The position numbers were made by a program, and so were the translations under genes. This document shows positions 8,680 through 16,089 of a stretch of 31,550 bases of DNA, in pieces. The DNA is from a virus. The stretch is from positions 1-31,550 of the IMG/VR virus record IMGVR_UViG_3300032053_002932; one strand, 5' to 3'. Under the pieces are notes generated by a model. The model saw nothing but the letters and a program-made list of their open reading frames with translations, was not told the origin of the DNA and did not search any database. Every line of letters starts with the position of its first letter. Positions within the stretch are counted from its first letter, which is position 1.

Positions 8680-9342
8680 ATGGAAGAGGTAAAGGACGTA
8701 ACAGTAATACTTCCCACTTTTTTTGGGAACCAAATGTTACTTAATTGTATTGGGACATTAATGAATCAAAGTCCCGATGTTAAGATACTAGTATATAAAA
8801 ATGATATAGGTTGGTTAAAAGCCGCTAATCATTTAATGCAGTCTATAACAACAGACGTATTATTATTAAATGATGATACTCTTGCTGTATCTGATATTGT
8901 AAAAGAGATGCAAGAACTAGCCTACTCTTCCCCGACAATAGGGGTAGTCGGCGGTAAGTCTCTATCGCTTGACCAACAGACGATTATTAACTATGGAATC
9001 TATGTTGGTCCAGATGGTAATACTGCTCACAGATACTACGGGCATGAGCGGAATTCTGTAAAGGTGGAAAAGCAGCAAGCCGTTGAAGGCTCCTGCTTTT
9101 TTATCAAGCGGGAAGTTATCAATAAGATCGGCTACTTTGATGAAGGCTACGGAATGGGTTTCAGAGAGGAAGTAGACTACTGCTTTAGAGCAAGAGAAGA
9201 AGGTTATCAAGTAGCTTCAACTCCTAAGGCGGAATATATACATCTAGTATCACAAACACATGGCCCATTAGGAATTGGTAATACCACGTTTGAGTACTTT
9301 ATGTCAAAATGGGGCCAGAAGCTAAAGAAGGGTAAGGTCTAA
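8680..9342 (+). CDS. Glycosyltransferase, GT-A fold, family 2-like
   Basis: This 220-residue protein transfers a sugar from a nucleotide-sugar donor. The N-terminal strand VTVILPTFFGN is the usual start of a GT-A fold, a helix with the family pattern follows, and LLLNDDTL (N64-D65-D66) takes the place of the DxD metal/nucleotide site. EGSCFFIKREVINKIGYFDE followed by YGMGFREEVDYCFRA (E163, E164, D166) is characteristic of rhamnosyl/galactofuranosyl-type GT2 enzymes, where the ED pair is near the catalytic base. It lies within the neck genes and is followed, 2 nt after its stop, by a second glycosyltransferase. It has AAGGAG at a good distance. Substrate is unknown; virion protein decoration is a reasonable guess. 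Confidence 0.8.
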   Translation: MEEVKDVTVILPTFFGNQMLLNCIGTLMNQSPDVKILVYKNDIGWLKAANHLMQSITTDVLLLNDDTLAVSDIVKEMQELAYSSPTIGVVGGKSLSLDQQTIINYGIYVGPDGNTAHRYYGHERNSVKVEKQQAVEGSCFFIKREVINKIGYFDEGYGMGFREEVDYCFRAREEGYQVASTPKAEYIHLVSQTHGPLGIGNTTFEYFMSKWGQKLKKGKV

Positions 9343-9344
9343 TT

Positions 9345-10328
9345 ATGGGTCTAAAGATAGCACAGTTTTATGGCGATAAGCGTAATAATGGGGACTACGA
9401 TAATGGTGTCTGGATGGACCTATTAAAAGTCCCCTATCTTCAGAAAATAGAAGAAGCCGGTAATTATGATGTAGTTATCAGAACAATGTGGTTGGACGCT
9501 ATAGGCTGGTCACAGGAAATTCGTAAGAGATTTCCAAATGTAATTCAGATAGGATTAAGCGATCACCCACTATCCACCCATATTTCAAAGTTACCCCCTG
9601 AAAGACAAATAGCCTACCTACAAGACCTATCTTTCCTAGACGGGATTATGGCTCTCACGGATGAGGAGAGGCAGTTCTACGCACTAGCCGTTCCTAATAT
9701 ACCTGTTATCAAGGGCGGGCTACCATTCCCATTTGAAGCTTATGATAAGAAATTCGGCAAATTTATAAATGCTAAAGAAAAAAGATTTATCGGTTTAGGT
9801 GTTGGGGCATCAGATAATGATAGAAACTTTATAAGTTCTGCTCTTGTTATGGATAGGCTACACGATATCTATCCAGACCTAGAGGGGATTTACCTATCCT
9901 TACCGTCTTATCAAATTTCATCTACTTCTATTTATGCAGACTACTATAAAAAGATTTGGCTTCATGAACGTGAGGGTATGGAGGGATTTTACGAAAAACT
10001 TTCTCAATGTCATTTTATTATTAATCTTGCAGACAGAAACAGCCCCGGCAGAATACAGGGTGAGGGTGCATATTTTGGTGTACCGATTATTGGCTCAGAT
10101 AGACTTGAGTTACAGAAAGAGCTATGGCCTGATTTGACAGTTAGCCCTTACTCTGTTGAAGATGCTGCTAAGTTAGCAGTCTTTCTCATGGAGGCCCCAG
10201 AGATAGGCACAGGACTGGCTGTAAAGGCCAGAGAGAGGCTTGAAGCCTATAACTATAGAAGAAGTCGTGGCAAGTTTAATAAGTTGCTGCGTGAAGTCCT
10301 CGCTAAGAGAACAGTTGAGGGGGTCTAA
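9345..10328 (+). CDS. Glycosyltransferase, GT-B fold (probable)
   Basis: This 327-residue protein starts 2 nt after the previous glycosyltransferase stop. The N-terminal half has Rossmann-like alternation but no clear donor-binding motif; the C-terminal half (about residues 150-320) resembles the GT-B sugar-nucleotide domain, with HFIINLADRNSPGRIQGEG (E240 a candidate for the conserved E) followed by AYFGVPIIGSD, VSPYSVEDAAKLAVFL and a final helical region. This pattern (late, gEa.a.G.PvI...) is common to GT1/GT4-type enzymes. Together with the GT2 gene it suggests two sugars are added in sequence, or that one enzyme primes and the other extends. Substrate and acceptor are not visible. Confidence 0.65.
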   Translation: MGLKIAQFYGDKRNNGDYDNGVWMDLLKVPYLQKIEEAGNYDVVIRTMWLDAIGWSQEIRKRFPNVIQIGLSDHPLSTHISKLPPERQIAYLQDLSFLDGIMALTDEERQFYALAVPNIPVIKGGLPFPFEAYDKKFGKFINAKEKRFIGLGVGASDNDRNFISSALVMDRLHDIYPDLEGIYLSLPSYQISSTSIYADYYKKIWLHEREGMEGFYEKLSQCHFIINLADRNSPGRIQGEGAYFGVPIIGSDRLELQKELWPDLTVSPYSVEDAAKLAVFLMEAPEIGTGLAVKARERLEAYNYRRSRGKFNKLLREVLAKRTVEGV

Positions 10329-10334
10329 TAATTT

Positions 10335-10808
10335 ATGGTAACAATTCCACAAGTAGACAGTGATAGTATAAAAGAGGTTATTGATGATATTAGAGAGCAG
10401 ATAGGTAAGTCTGTCTCTGTCTATACTCCTATTAAGTCTGCTTGTAGTATATGTACTTTAAGCGGTTATTATGACACTTTTTCTGATCACTCTATTTACT
10501 TTACTTGTCCCGAATGTAAAGGTAGTTTTTGGAAGAATACCCTTACTGTTACAGTTATTAACGCGAGAGTACATTGGACTGCCAATGAGGCTCTTAGTGT
10601 TACGGCTGGTGGAAAATACTTTTCGGGAGATGCCTCTCTTCATGTTGATCCACAATATCACACGTTATTTCAGGATAGCATGGAGGGTGGAAAAGTTATA
10701 GTAGATAATCAAGAAATGAATGTAATTAGAATTAATCCTTTAGGTGCCCCAGCACTTAATAGATATAGAATAATATTAAGGGGTGGAGGAAAAGCCCCAC
10801 AAGGATAA
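10335..10808 (+). CDS. Zinc-ribbon head closure / head-tail stopper protein (probable)
   Basis: This 157-residue protein has two CxxC pairs, C37/C40 (CSIC) and C58/C61 (CPEC), forming a likely zinc ribbon near the N-terminus. It then has beta-rich segments ending with NRYRIILRGGG. Neck stopper proteins of many siphoviruses combine a short zinc ribbon with a beta-barrel that closes the DNA channel and docks the tail. Its place between the adaptor and the tail-terminator-like gene agrees. Zinc binding is inferred from the paired cysteines. Confidence 0.5.
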   Translation: MVTIPQVDSDSIKEVIDDIREQIGKSVSVYTPIKSACSICTLSGYYDTFSDHSIYFTCPECKGSFWKNTLTVTVINARVHWTANEALSVTAGGKYFSGDASLHVDPQYHTLFQDSMEGGKVIVDNQEMNVIRINPLGAPALNRYRIILRGGGKAPQG

Positions 10809-10819
10809 GGAGAGGAACT

Positions 10820-11101
10820 ATGACACAGGCAATTTTTCCTGCAACACAGATAACTTGCCCACACTGTGGAGTTGTATTTGAACATAATAAAGTTAATGGT
10901 ATAGCATTAATACAGTCTATAGGTAATATAGATGCTCGTAAGAGAATGTATTGTAAATTATCCTTAGATGATCTTGAAAGGCTAAGTAAGACTTCTGGAC
11001 AAATATCTTTTCCAGAGGCTAAAAAAATTGTCCTAGATAATTTTAATGACTTTGTAAGAGATATTCAAACTATACTTGGATTAGGAGCAGAAGCTGAATA
11101 A
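10820..11101 (+). CDS. Small CPHC zinc-finger-like protein
   Basis: This 93-residue protein has CPHC at residues 13-16 near the N-terminus, and a single further Cys at about residue 45, so a complete four-Cys zinc site is not evident. The rest is helical and mildly acidic (residues 50-93). It has a strong RBS (AAGGAGAGG). The function is unknown. It lies between the stopper-like and gp10-like genes, so a role in neck assembly is possible. Confidence 0.55.
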   Translation: MTQAIFPATQITCPHCGVVFEHNKVNGIALIQSIGNIDARKRMYCKLSLDDLERLSKTSGQISFPEAKKIVLDNFNDFVRDIQTILGLGAEAE

Positions 11102-11122
11102 TCTTGGCGGTGAAAGAAGAGC

Positions 11123-13150
11123 ATGGCAAGAAGTAAGTTTGTAAGAGGTAGCGGAGGTAAAAGCAGCCCTTCCATGCTTGTACAGGGGGGTACCGCTAAT
11201 CTTGAGGCTATTGCAGCGGAGACTATTTCATATCAGGAGTTATTCCAAGCTAGAATGGCTTTGGCGCAGATAGAAGCAGAAAATGTTGGTAGGGTGTCCC
11301 CCAGATTAAGACAGATGATAGCAGACTACTATCAGCAAGAAAAACAAAAAAGTATCTCTGTCTATCAACTCATGCTGCGCAACCAAGAGAGAAAATTAGC
11401 TGCTAAATATGCACAACTAGTAGGAAAAGGTTTAACTGCTGCAAATATGTCTACTCTACGGGAGTTACATAGACTACAATCAGCAGCATTTGCTGGAGCA
11501 ATGCGGCAGTTTGAAGAGGCTGTACAAAAAACATTCTTATCACTAAATAATAGTGTACAGCGTGATTTAATGTATCGTCAGGCTGTTGAAAAAATTAATA
11601 CTCAGGGATTTAAACTTTATATAATGACTGACGCTAACCCTGAGGCATCTGAGGTTATTCAGCATCTACTAGGATTAAGTGAATCTGTAAAAAATATATG
11701 TGAGCCTTTAGTCTATCAGGCGCTGTGGGCTGCTTTTAATAAAGCTTGGAAAGGGCTAACGGAATTGCAATTTCCTAAGCGCTATAAAGCCCTAGTAAGA
11801 CTAGTTATTAGAAAACTAAGAGCTAGAAAAGCGATAATTATCCACGGAAATGGCCCTCAAACTTGGGAATTATCTTTAGATTTTGCCGATTTATTTGGTC
11901 ACTGGGATGACTTAAAAAGAGGTTCCCACTATGGGGCTTTAATTGCACAAGAGGGCACCAAAAGTTTGATAGACGATCTTAATTATGAGCAAAATATGGC
12001 AAGGGATGATAGTGAGGTAAGAGTAAGACTTCCTTATAGTAAAGAAAATCTTAAGAATAAATGGTTTGTTAGATATCGCTTTTGGTCGGCTCTTTGGGCG
12101 GGTAAGGATTATTACCCAGAATTACACAGGGGCTCTACTAGTGAAGAAGCCAAGAAAGATTTAACTGAAAAGCACCAAAAAAGGTTAGAAGCAGTTGATG
12201 CTAATATAAAAATAATTACCAATAAAAAGTTTGGTAGACGCTATAAAACTAGCGACCTTTTTGATAGTTCTAGGTCATTTAAACCAGATAAAACTTATTT
12301 ACAAAGAAAGAAAAACCTACAGAGACTTCAAAGAGAAAAAGTTAAACTAACTAATAGTATCAACTCTGGAGAATCTGGAGCGCTCTCTATTCCAACTACT
12401 GGATTGAGAGAGGAAACTATACGTGCTAGAACTGCCTTTTGGCTAAGTATAGGAAAAGCTCCATTCTGGTGGTTTCTAGAGTTTGGACAATTTAAATATC
12501 AGCCTATTATTCCTCCCCGTGGATTAACCTTTATTTTTCAGGGTTTAATGAATGAGGTAATAACTCAAACTACAAATCGGGTATACCATAAAATTGTTAA
12601 AAAATATACAACCGATATTAAGAATCCCAACCTCTTGGGCATGGGGACTCCGGGTAGGAATAGATTAGCTGGTGGGGCTAAGGTAGAGGCATTATCCTTC
12701 GTTGGTATTAATCCTAAGACTAAGCCGGGTGGATTCTTACCTAAGGTACTAATTGAAAAGCAAAAGTCTGTACTAGAGGGCATTGCCTATTTAAGAAGTG
12801 CTGCCGAAGCTGAGGCTATGTCTGGTATGATGGGAGCAGGGCATACTGGTGGTAGGTATACTGAGGATACCGTAGATACCTATATCAGTGATGCGATTTT
12901 CAAAAAATCTATGGGACCTAATAAATTTAGACCCACTTATGCTAAAACTGATAAATTTAGTTTCCCACAATATAGCGAATGGGCGGGTCAACTACGTACA
13001 ACACATGGCTATAGTCCGCAGCAACTACCAGACTCTAACACTATGCGTCAATACTATACTAGTGAGAGGGCTAAGGCTCTTGAGACATGGGAGGAAATTC
13101 AAATTCAAAATGATATGATAAAGCTACTTAAAGAAGCAGAAGAGTTATAG
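11123..13150 (+). CDS. Large neck protein with a gp10-like (tail completion) domain
   Basis: This 675-residue protein is long and basic, mostly helical, with many KR/RR pairs (for example LRARKAIIIHGNG). Residues 446-470 carry APFWWFLEFGQFKYQPIIPP, which closely resembles the vEfGT...p.rPF signature of the HK97 gp10 / neck-1 family, normally only ~120-150 residues long. The segment LNYEQNMARDDSEVRVRLPY (from about residue 288) also fits the start of such a domain. A gp10-type module is therefore likely embedded, with a long N-terminal helical extension (residues 1-270) and a C-terminal extension. It sits just before the tail-terminator-like gene, where gp10 homologues occur. The functions of the extensions are unknown. 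Confidence 0.55.
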   Translation: MARSKFVRGSGGKSSPSMLVQGGTANLEAIAAETISYQELFQARMALAQIEAENVGRVSPRLRQMIADYYQQEKQKSISVYQLMLRNQERKLAAKYAQLVGKGLTAANMSTLRELHRLQSAAFAGAMRQFEEAVQKTFLSLNNSVQRDLMYRQAVEKINTQGFKLYIMTDANPEASEVIQHLLGLSESVKNICEPLVYQALWAAFNKAWKGLTELQFPKRYKALVRLVIRKLRARKAIIIHGNGPQTWELSLDFADLFGHWDDLKRGSHYGALIAQEGTKSLIDDLNYEQNMARDDSEVRVRLPYSKENLKNKWFVRYRFWSALWAGKDYYPELHRGSTSEEAKKDLTEKHQKRLEAVDANIKIITNKKFGRRYKTSDLFDSSRSFKPDKTYLQRKKNLQRLQREKVKLTNSINSGESGALSIPTTGLREETIRARTAFWLSIGKAPFWWFLEFGQFKYQPIIPPRGLTFIFQGLMNEVITQTTNRVYHKIVKKYTTDIKNPNLLGMGTPGRNRLAGGAKVEALSFVGINPKTKPGGFLPKVLIEKQKSVLEGIAYLRSAAEAEAMSGMMGAGHTGGRYTEDTVDTYISDAIFKKSMGPNKFRPTYAKTDKFSFPQYSEWAGQLRTTHGYSPQQLPDSNTMRQYYTSERAKALETWEEIQIQNDMIKLLKEAEEL

Positions 13151-13162
13151 GGTGTTGATTAT

Positions 13163-13618
13163 ATGACAAGTAAATTTTTTGAGCGGAGGGCACTAAGAAG
13201 TCAATTAAAGACTTATTTAGATACAAGAAATTGGACTGATCTTAATTGGGCTGAAGGATTTAGTGCTTATACATTACCAGATATAACGTTACCTTTTATC
13301 GCAGTTTTCTTAGAAGACTTTGGTAAAGTATCCTTAGAGATGGGTAATGATCCATCTAAAAATAAACTATTCCAGCGTAGAGCGCAAATAACTGTATTCA
13401 TGGAAAGTGAGGATAGAGTTGATGCTTTAACAGATGAAATAGCAGACTTTTTAGATTTAGAGGTAATTATAATAAAAGATAATAACTCTAATGTTTTAGG
13501 TAGCCTAGTATCCTCGACCGATACAATACTTAGTGCAACGGCTGATCCTACGCTTGATCCAGAATTATTAGAGTGGAGTGGTCATGTTACCTGTATGTAT
13601 GAGGCATTTTATCCGTAA
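13163..13618 (+). CDS. Tail terminator / tail completion protein (probable)
   Basis: This 151-residue protein is small and alpha/beta. Residues about 65-95 (FQRRAQITVFMESEDRVDAL followed by TDEIADFLD) resemble tail-terminator proteins such as the lambda gpU/SPP1 gp17 group, which cap the tail tube and bind the neck. It lies between the gp10-like gene and the tail tube gene, exactly where the terminator gene is expected. Start follows GGGTG with modest spacing. Confidence 0.6.
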   Translation: MTSKFFERRALRSQLKTYLDTRNWTDLNWAEGFSAYTLPDITLPFIAVFLEDFGKVSLEMGNDPSKNKLFQRRAQITVFMESEDRVDALTDEIADFLDLEVIIIKDNNSNVLGSLVSSTDTILSATADPTLDPELLEWSGHVTCMYEAFYP

Positions 13619-13762
13619 TACCGCCCATTGTTACTCATTTTAGCGGCTTATTAATAGAGAGCTATAGTGTATTGCTTCTGGATATTTATATATAAAGGCG
13701 GGAGCAGTCAAATGGGAAAGGAGATTCTAATAAAAGAATTTTTTAAGGAGGACTGAATTTAA
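13619..13762 (+). promoter_or_regulatory. 144-nt gap upstream of the tail tube gene
   Basis: No real gene is seen here. There is an A/T-rich stretch with TATAGT at 13663-13668, a weak ATTCT/AGAAT hairpin followed by T6 (13724-13744) and a strong Shine-Dalgarno AAGGAGGA at 13745-13752 for the tube gene. A promoter could lie here, since the gene downstream needs very high expression, but no -35 sequence is convincing. Confidence 0.35.
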
Positions 13763-14959
13763 ATGGCAAAGAGAGCAAGAGTACATTCAAGAGATGTACA
13801 ACTACAAATCGCTGCACCCAAAGGTAAGTTTGCTGCGGCTCGTATCCAAAGACTAGATTTTCCTTGGTCAGCAAGCGTTCAGAATATTGACGAACTGGGC
13901 CGAAAACTAAGAGTTGGAACAACTACAGACATTCCTGAAGTTTCAGTTACATTTGAGGCATTTGATGTTAGCCATAACATCTATGCTTATCTAACTGGAT
14001 ATACGCCGGGAACATTCCCAGCATCGGGTGTATCAGTTACAGAGCTAAAGAATATTGACCTTATTGGGCAGATTAGAGATACCTCAAGCACAAATATTGT
14101 TAACTCAATTTATGTGAAGCGTGGTATTATTACAGGAATGGATGCTTCCTTCGGAGTTAGAGATAACTCAACAGTTTCTTATACTGTTGGATCAAACTCA
14201 AAGAAGGAACTAAAGCAGCCAGTATTCTACGATACCTTCACAGCGTCCGGTGGTCAGACCCTATTTAGCCTTGCAAAGACCCCAACATATCTAACACGAA
14301 CAAGCGGGTATATTCTAAATGGCTATCAGACTACTGCTGCAACAAATGGTGGTGCATATCTAACAGCCGATACAGACTTTACAAGCACAGGTACTACACT
14401 AGTTACGCTAGTAACACCAGCGGCTGTAGGTGACGTACTATGGTTTACATATTCATCAGCAAATGCTGCAACCACATTTGATGCTCTTGATGATGTTGCA
14501 CCAGCAGCTATTCAGGGCAAGTATGTTCCAGTTACGATTTCTGTAAGCAATATTCCTAGAGTACAAAGCGCTACAGTTAGGGCTTCCATGCAGTCAGAGA
14601 CTATTCTTGAAATGGGTGGACTTGGACAGCCAGTAGGCTACGAAATAGGTATCCCAGATGTTACAGGTGATATCTCAGTACTTAAGACAGACAATGAGCT
14701 TCTAGCAATCTTTGAGGGAACATCATCTTCTACAACAATTGAGCAGGATATGGAGTACGCACAGACTACACTTCCTCTTAAGATTAAACTAAAAGACCCA
14801 CGAAATCCATCAAGGACAGTACTAACCTACTATGTTCCTTCGATCACAGTTACCTCTGAGGGTGACGAGTCTAGCGTTAACCAGTCAATGAATGAAACCT
14901 TCTCATGGACTTCTACAACTGGAGAACTATTCATTGCATCAGGAAATGGTCCTTGGTAA
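13763..14959 (+). CDS. Major tail tube protein with an inserted beta-sandwich domain
   Basis: This 398-residue protein has a strong RBS, is highly expressed by its context, and is followed by a strong terminator. Its N-terminal part (VQLQIAAPKGKFAAARIQRL) and the repeated short strands (DIPEVSVTFEAFDVSHNIYA, SIYVKRGIITGMDASFGVRD) fit a tail tube subunit, which polymerises in rings around the tape measure. Residues about 157-232 are a separate-looking module, from FTASGGQTLFSL through DFTSTGTTLVTL to GDVLWFTYS, resembling small beta-sandwich domains found on phage tail and fibre proteins. Such insertions usually decorate the outside of the tube. The C-terminal part resumes the tube-like pattern. 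Confidence 0.75.
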   Translation: MAKRARVHSRDVQLQIAAPKGKFAAARIQRLDFPWSASVQNIDELGRKLRVGTTTDIPEVSVTFEAFDVSHNIYAYLTGYTPGTFPASGVSVTELKNIDLIGQIRDTSSTNIVNSIYVKRGIITGMDASFGVRDNSTVSYTVGSNSKKELKQPVFYDTFTASGGQTLFSLAKTPTYLTRTSGYILNGYQTTAATNGGAYLTADTDFTSTGTTLVTLVTPAAVGDVLWFTYSSANAATTFDALDDVAPAAIQGKYVPVTISVSNIPRVQSATVRASMQSETILEMGGLGQPVGYEIGIPDVTGDISVLKTDNELLAIFEGTSSSTTIEQDMEYAQTTLPLKIKLKDPRNPSRTVLTYYVPSITVTSEGDESSVNQSMNETFSWTSTTGELFIASGNGPW

Positions 14960-14981
14960 ATCGTTTAATTAACTAGAGGTA

Positions 14982-15049
14982 CGGATTTTTAATCCGCAGA
15001 AAGGGGAGCAGTCTGACATTAAGTAGACTGCTCCCCATTTTATTTTTTT
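14982..15049 (+). terminator. Tandem hairpins: small hairpin and strong intrinsic terminator
   Basis: The first hairpin is CGGATT-TTT-AATCCG (14982-14996). The second is a perfect 12-bp stem (15003-15014 with 15025-15036, GGGGAGCAGTCT paired with AGACTGCTCCCC) with a 10-nt loop, followed by ATTTTATTTTTTT. It lies just after the tail tube gene and before the chaperone genes. Confidence 0.9.
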
Positions 15050-15066
15050 AGTATAAGGAGCAGGAA

Positions 15067-15780
15067 ATGGTAAGTTTAGTAGATTTATTTAGATACAAGA
15101 AAGAAATTATGATAACTGATCCAGTTACGGGTAAGGACGTAAAGAAAGTTTGGGTACGTGTTCTTGGGGATATGGATTTAAACAAGGCATATAAAGCTGC
15201 AAGATTAGCGTCAGCAGCTAAAAGAGATGCACTACGTGACCCAGAAACTGAGGATTATAGGGATGAGGTTCTTGGGGTAGTTGAACTATCTGTAGAAGAC
15301 AAGCGAGAGGTTATAAAAACAGCTAAGCTTTCTAATATTATTGCAGAGGCTATATCAGCCAATGTAAGACCTGAACTTCCTACAATAGAAGAAGTAGCTA
15401 TTGATCCAGATGCAGCAACTTTAGAGGAGTTAGAGAATCTAGATAAGGCTGAAGATAAGATTGAAAAAGAATATCAATCTAAGATTGACGAGTATATACT
15501 ACTTAAAACTCAAGAAATTGATTTACAACTACAAGCGCTTTCCACAGAGGAACTGGATAAGGAAGCCATGCAGGACGTAAGCGTTCTCGTTCCCTTTGCT
15601 TTATTTATGACGGAGTTAAATGTAAATAAGGCTGTATATGGGACCTTCCAAGATAAAGACTGCAAGATCAAAGAGTTTGAATCCACGGATGATTTTAAGC
15701 AACTTCCTAAGCATATACAGGACTTTATCATAGCCGAAATTAATAGTCTTGAAATACGTGGATCAGAGATAAAAAACTAG
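15067..15780 (+). CDS. Tail assembly chaperone, short form (G-like)
   Basis: This 237-residue protein is acidic and helical, with many E, D, K and A residues. It lies immediately before the tape measure and after the tube, the fixed position of the tail assembly chaperone in siphoviruses. The lambda G protein and its relatives coat the tape measure and help recruit tube subunits. It has a Shine-Dalgarno (TAAGGAGCAGG) just upstream. The reading frame ends at TAG 15778-15780 right after a slippery heptamer, so some ribosomes make a longer form. Confidence 0.8.
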   Translation: MVSLVDLFRYKKEIMITDPVTGKDVKKVWVRVLGDMDLNKAYKAARLASAAKRDALRDPETEDYRDEVLGVVELSVEDKREVIKTAKLSNIIAEAISANVRPELPTIEEVAIDPDAATLEELENLDKAEDKIEKEYQSKIDEYILLKTQEIDLQLQALSTEELDKEAMQDVSVLVPFALFMTELNVNKAVYGTFQDKDCKIKEFESTDDFKQLPKHIQDFIIAEINSLEIRGSEIKN

Positions 15781-16073
15781 CAGAGGGGGCGGTATTCGGG
15801 ACCTACCTTAATTTACATAAGGTTATAGGAATACCGCTGGCCGAGGGCCTAGAGTTAGTTAGCGACCTACCCCACACATTAACTAATGCTATATTATACA
15901 GAGCAAAAATAGATTCATTCGCAGAACTACCCAAAGAAAAACAACCTCCAAGAAATCTATGGGATAAACCGGGGGCTCTTAGAAAATATCTAGATACTAT
16001 ATGGGATAAGGATTTTAAAACTAAAAAATCATCATCAGATTATGTTGAATTTAATTTAGATGATGCCGAATAA
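15067..16073 (+). CDS. Tail assembly chaperone, frameshifted long form (GT-like)
   Basis: A -1 shift at A AAA AAC (15771-15777) moves ribosomes from ATA AAA AAC TAG into a frame that opens with CTA at 15777 and runs 98 codons to TAA 16071-16073, giving about 335 residues. The extension starts LAEGAVFGTYLNLHKVIG, contains AILYRAKIDSFAELP and ends VEFNLDDAE, and has no start codon suited for independent translation. The two-product arrangement, coding the short and fused forms, is conserved in tailed phages and is needed for tail assembly. The stop is 16 nt before the tape measure start. Confidence 0.8.
15771..15838 (+). promoter_or_regulatory. Programmed -1 ribosomal frameshift signal
   Basis: The slippery heptamer A AAA AAC (15771-15777) is in the right phase (ATA AAA AAC). 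After an 11-nt spacer comes a 9-bp perfect stem GCGGTATTC (15789-15797) with GAATACCGC (15829-15837), extendable by one G-U pair, which would shorten the spacer to 10 nt. An inner 6-bp stem ACCTTA/TAAGGT (15805-15810 with 15818-15823, 7-nt loop) sits in its loop. This is a slippery site plus stimulatory structure at the exact end of the first chaperone frame. Confidence 0.85.
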
Positions 16074-16089
16074 GGATGTGGAATAATAA

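Noticed and set aside
7684-13668. TATAGT motifs at 7684 and 13663 as sigma-70 promoters
   Set aside because: Both are similar -10-like sequences after gene ends, but neither has a recognisable -35 at 16-18 nt. Left as possible only.
13712-13756. 14-codon ORF (MGKEILIKEFFKED) upstream of the tail tube gene
   Set aside because: A Shine-Dalgarno-like AAAGGAG lies inside it, not upstream, and it is too short to judge; it could equally be untranslated leader.
15777-16073. The second chaperone frame as an independent gene
   Set aside because: It has no suitable start codon with a ribosome site; the in-phase slippery heptamer explains its expression better.
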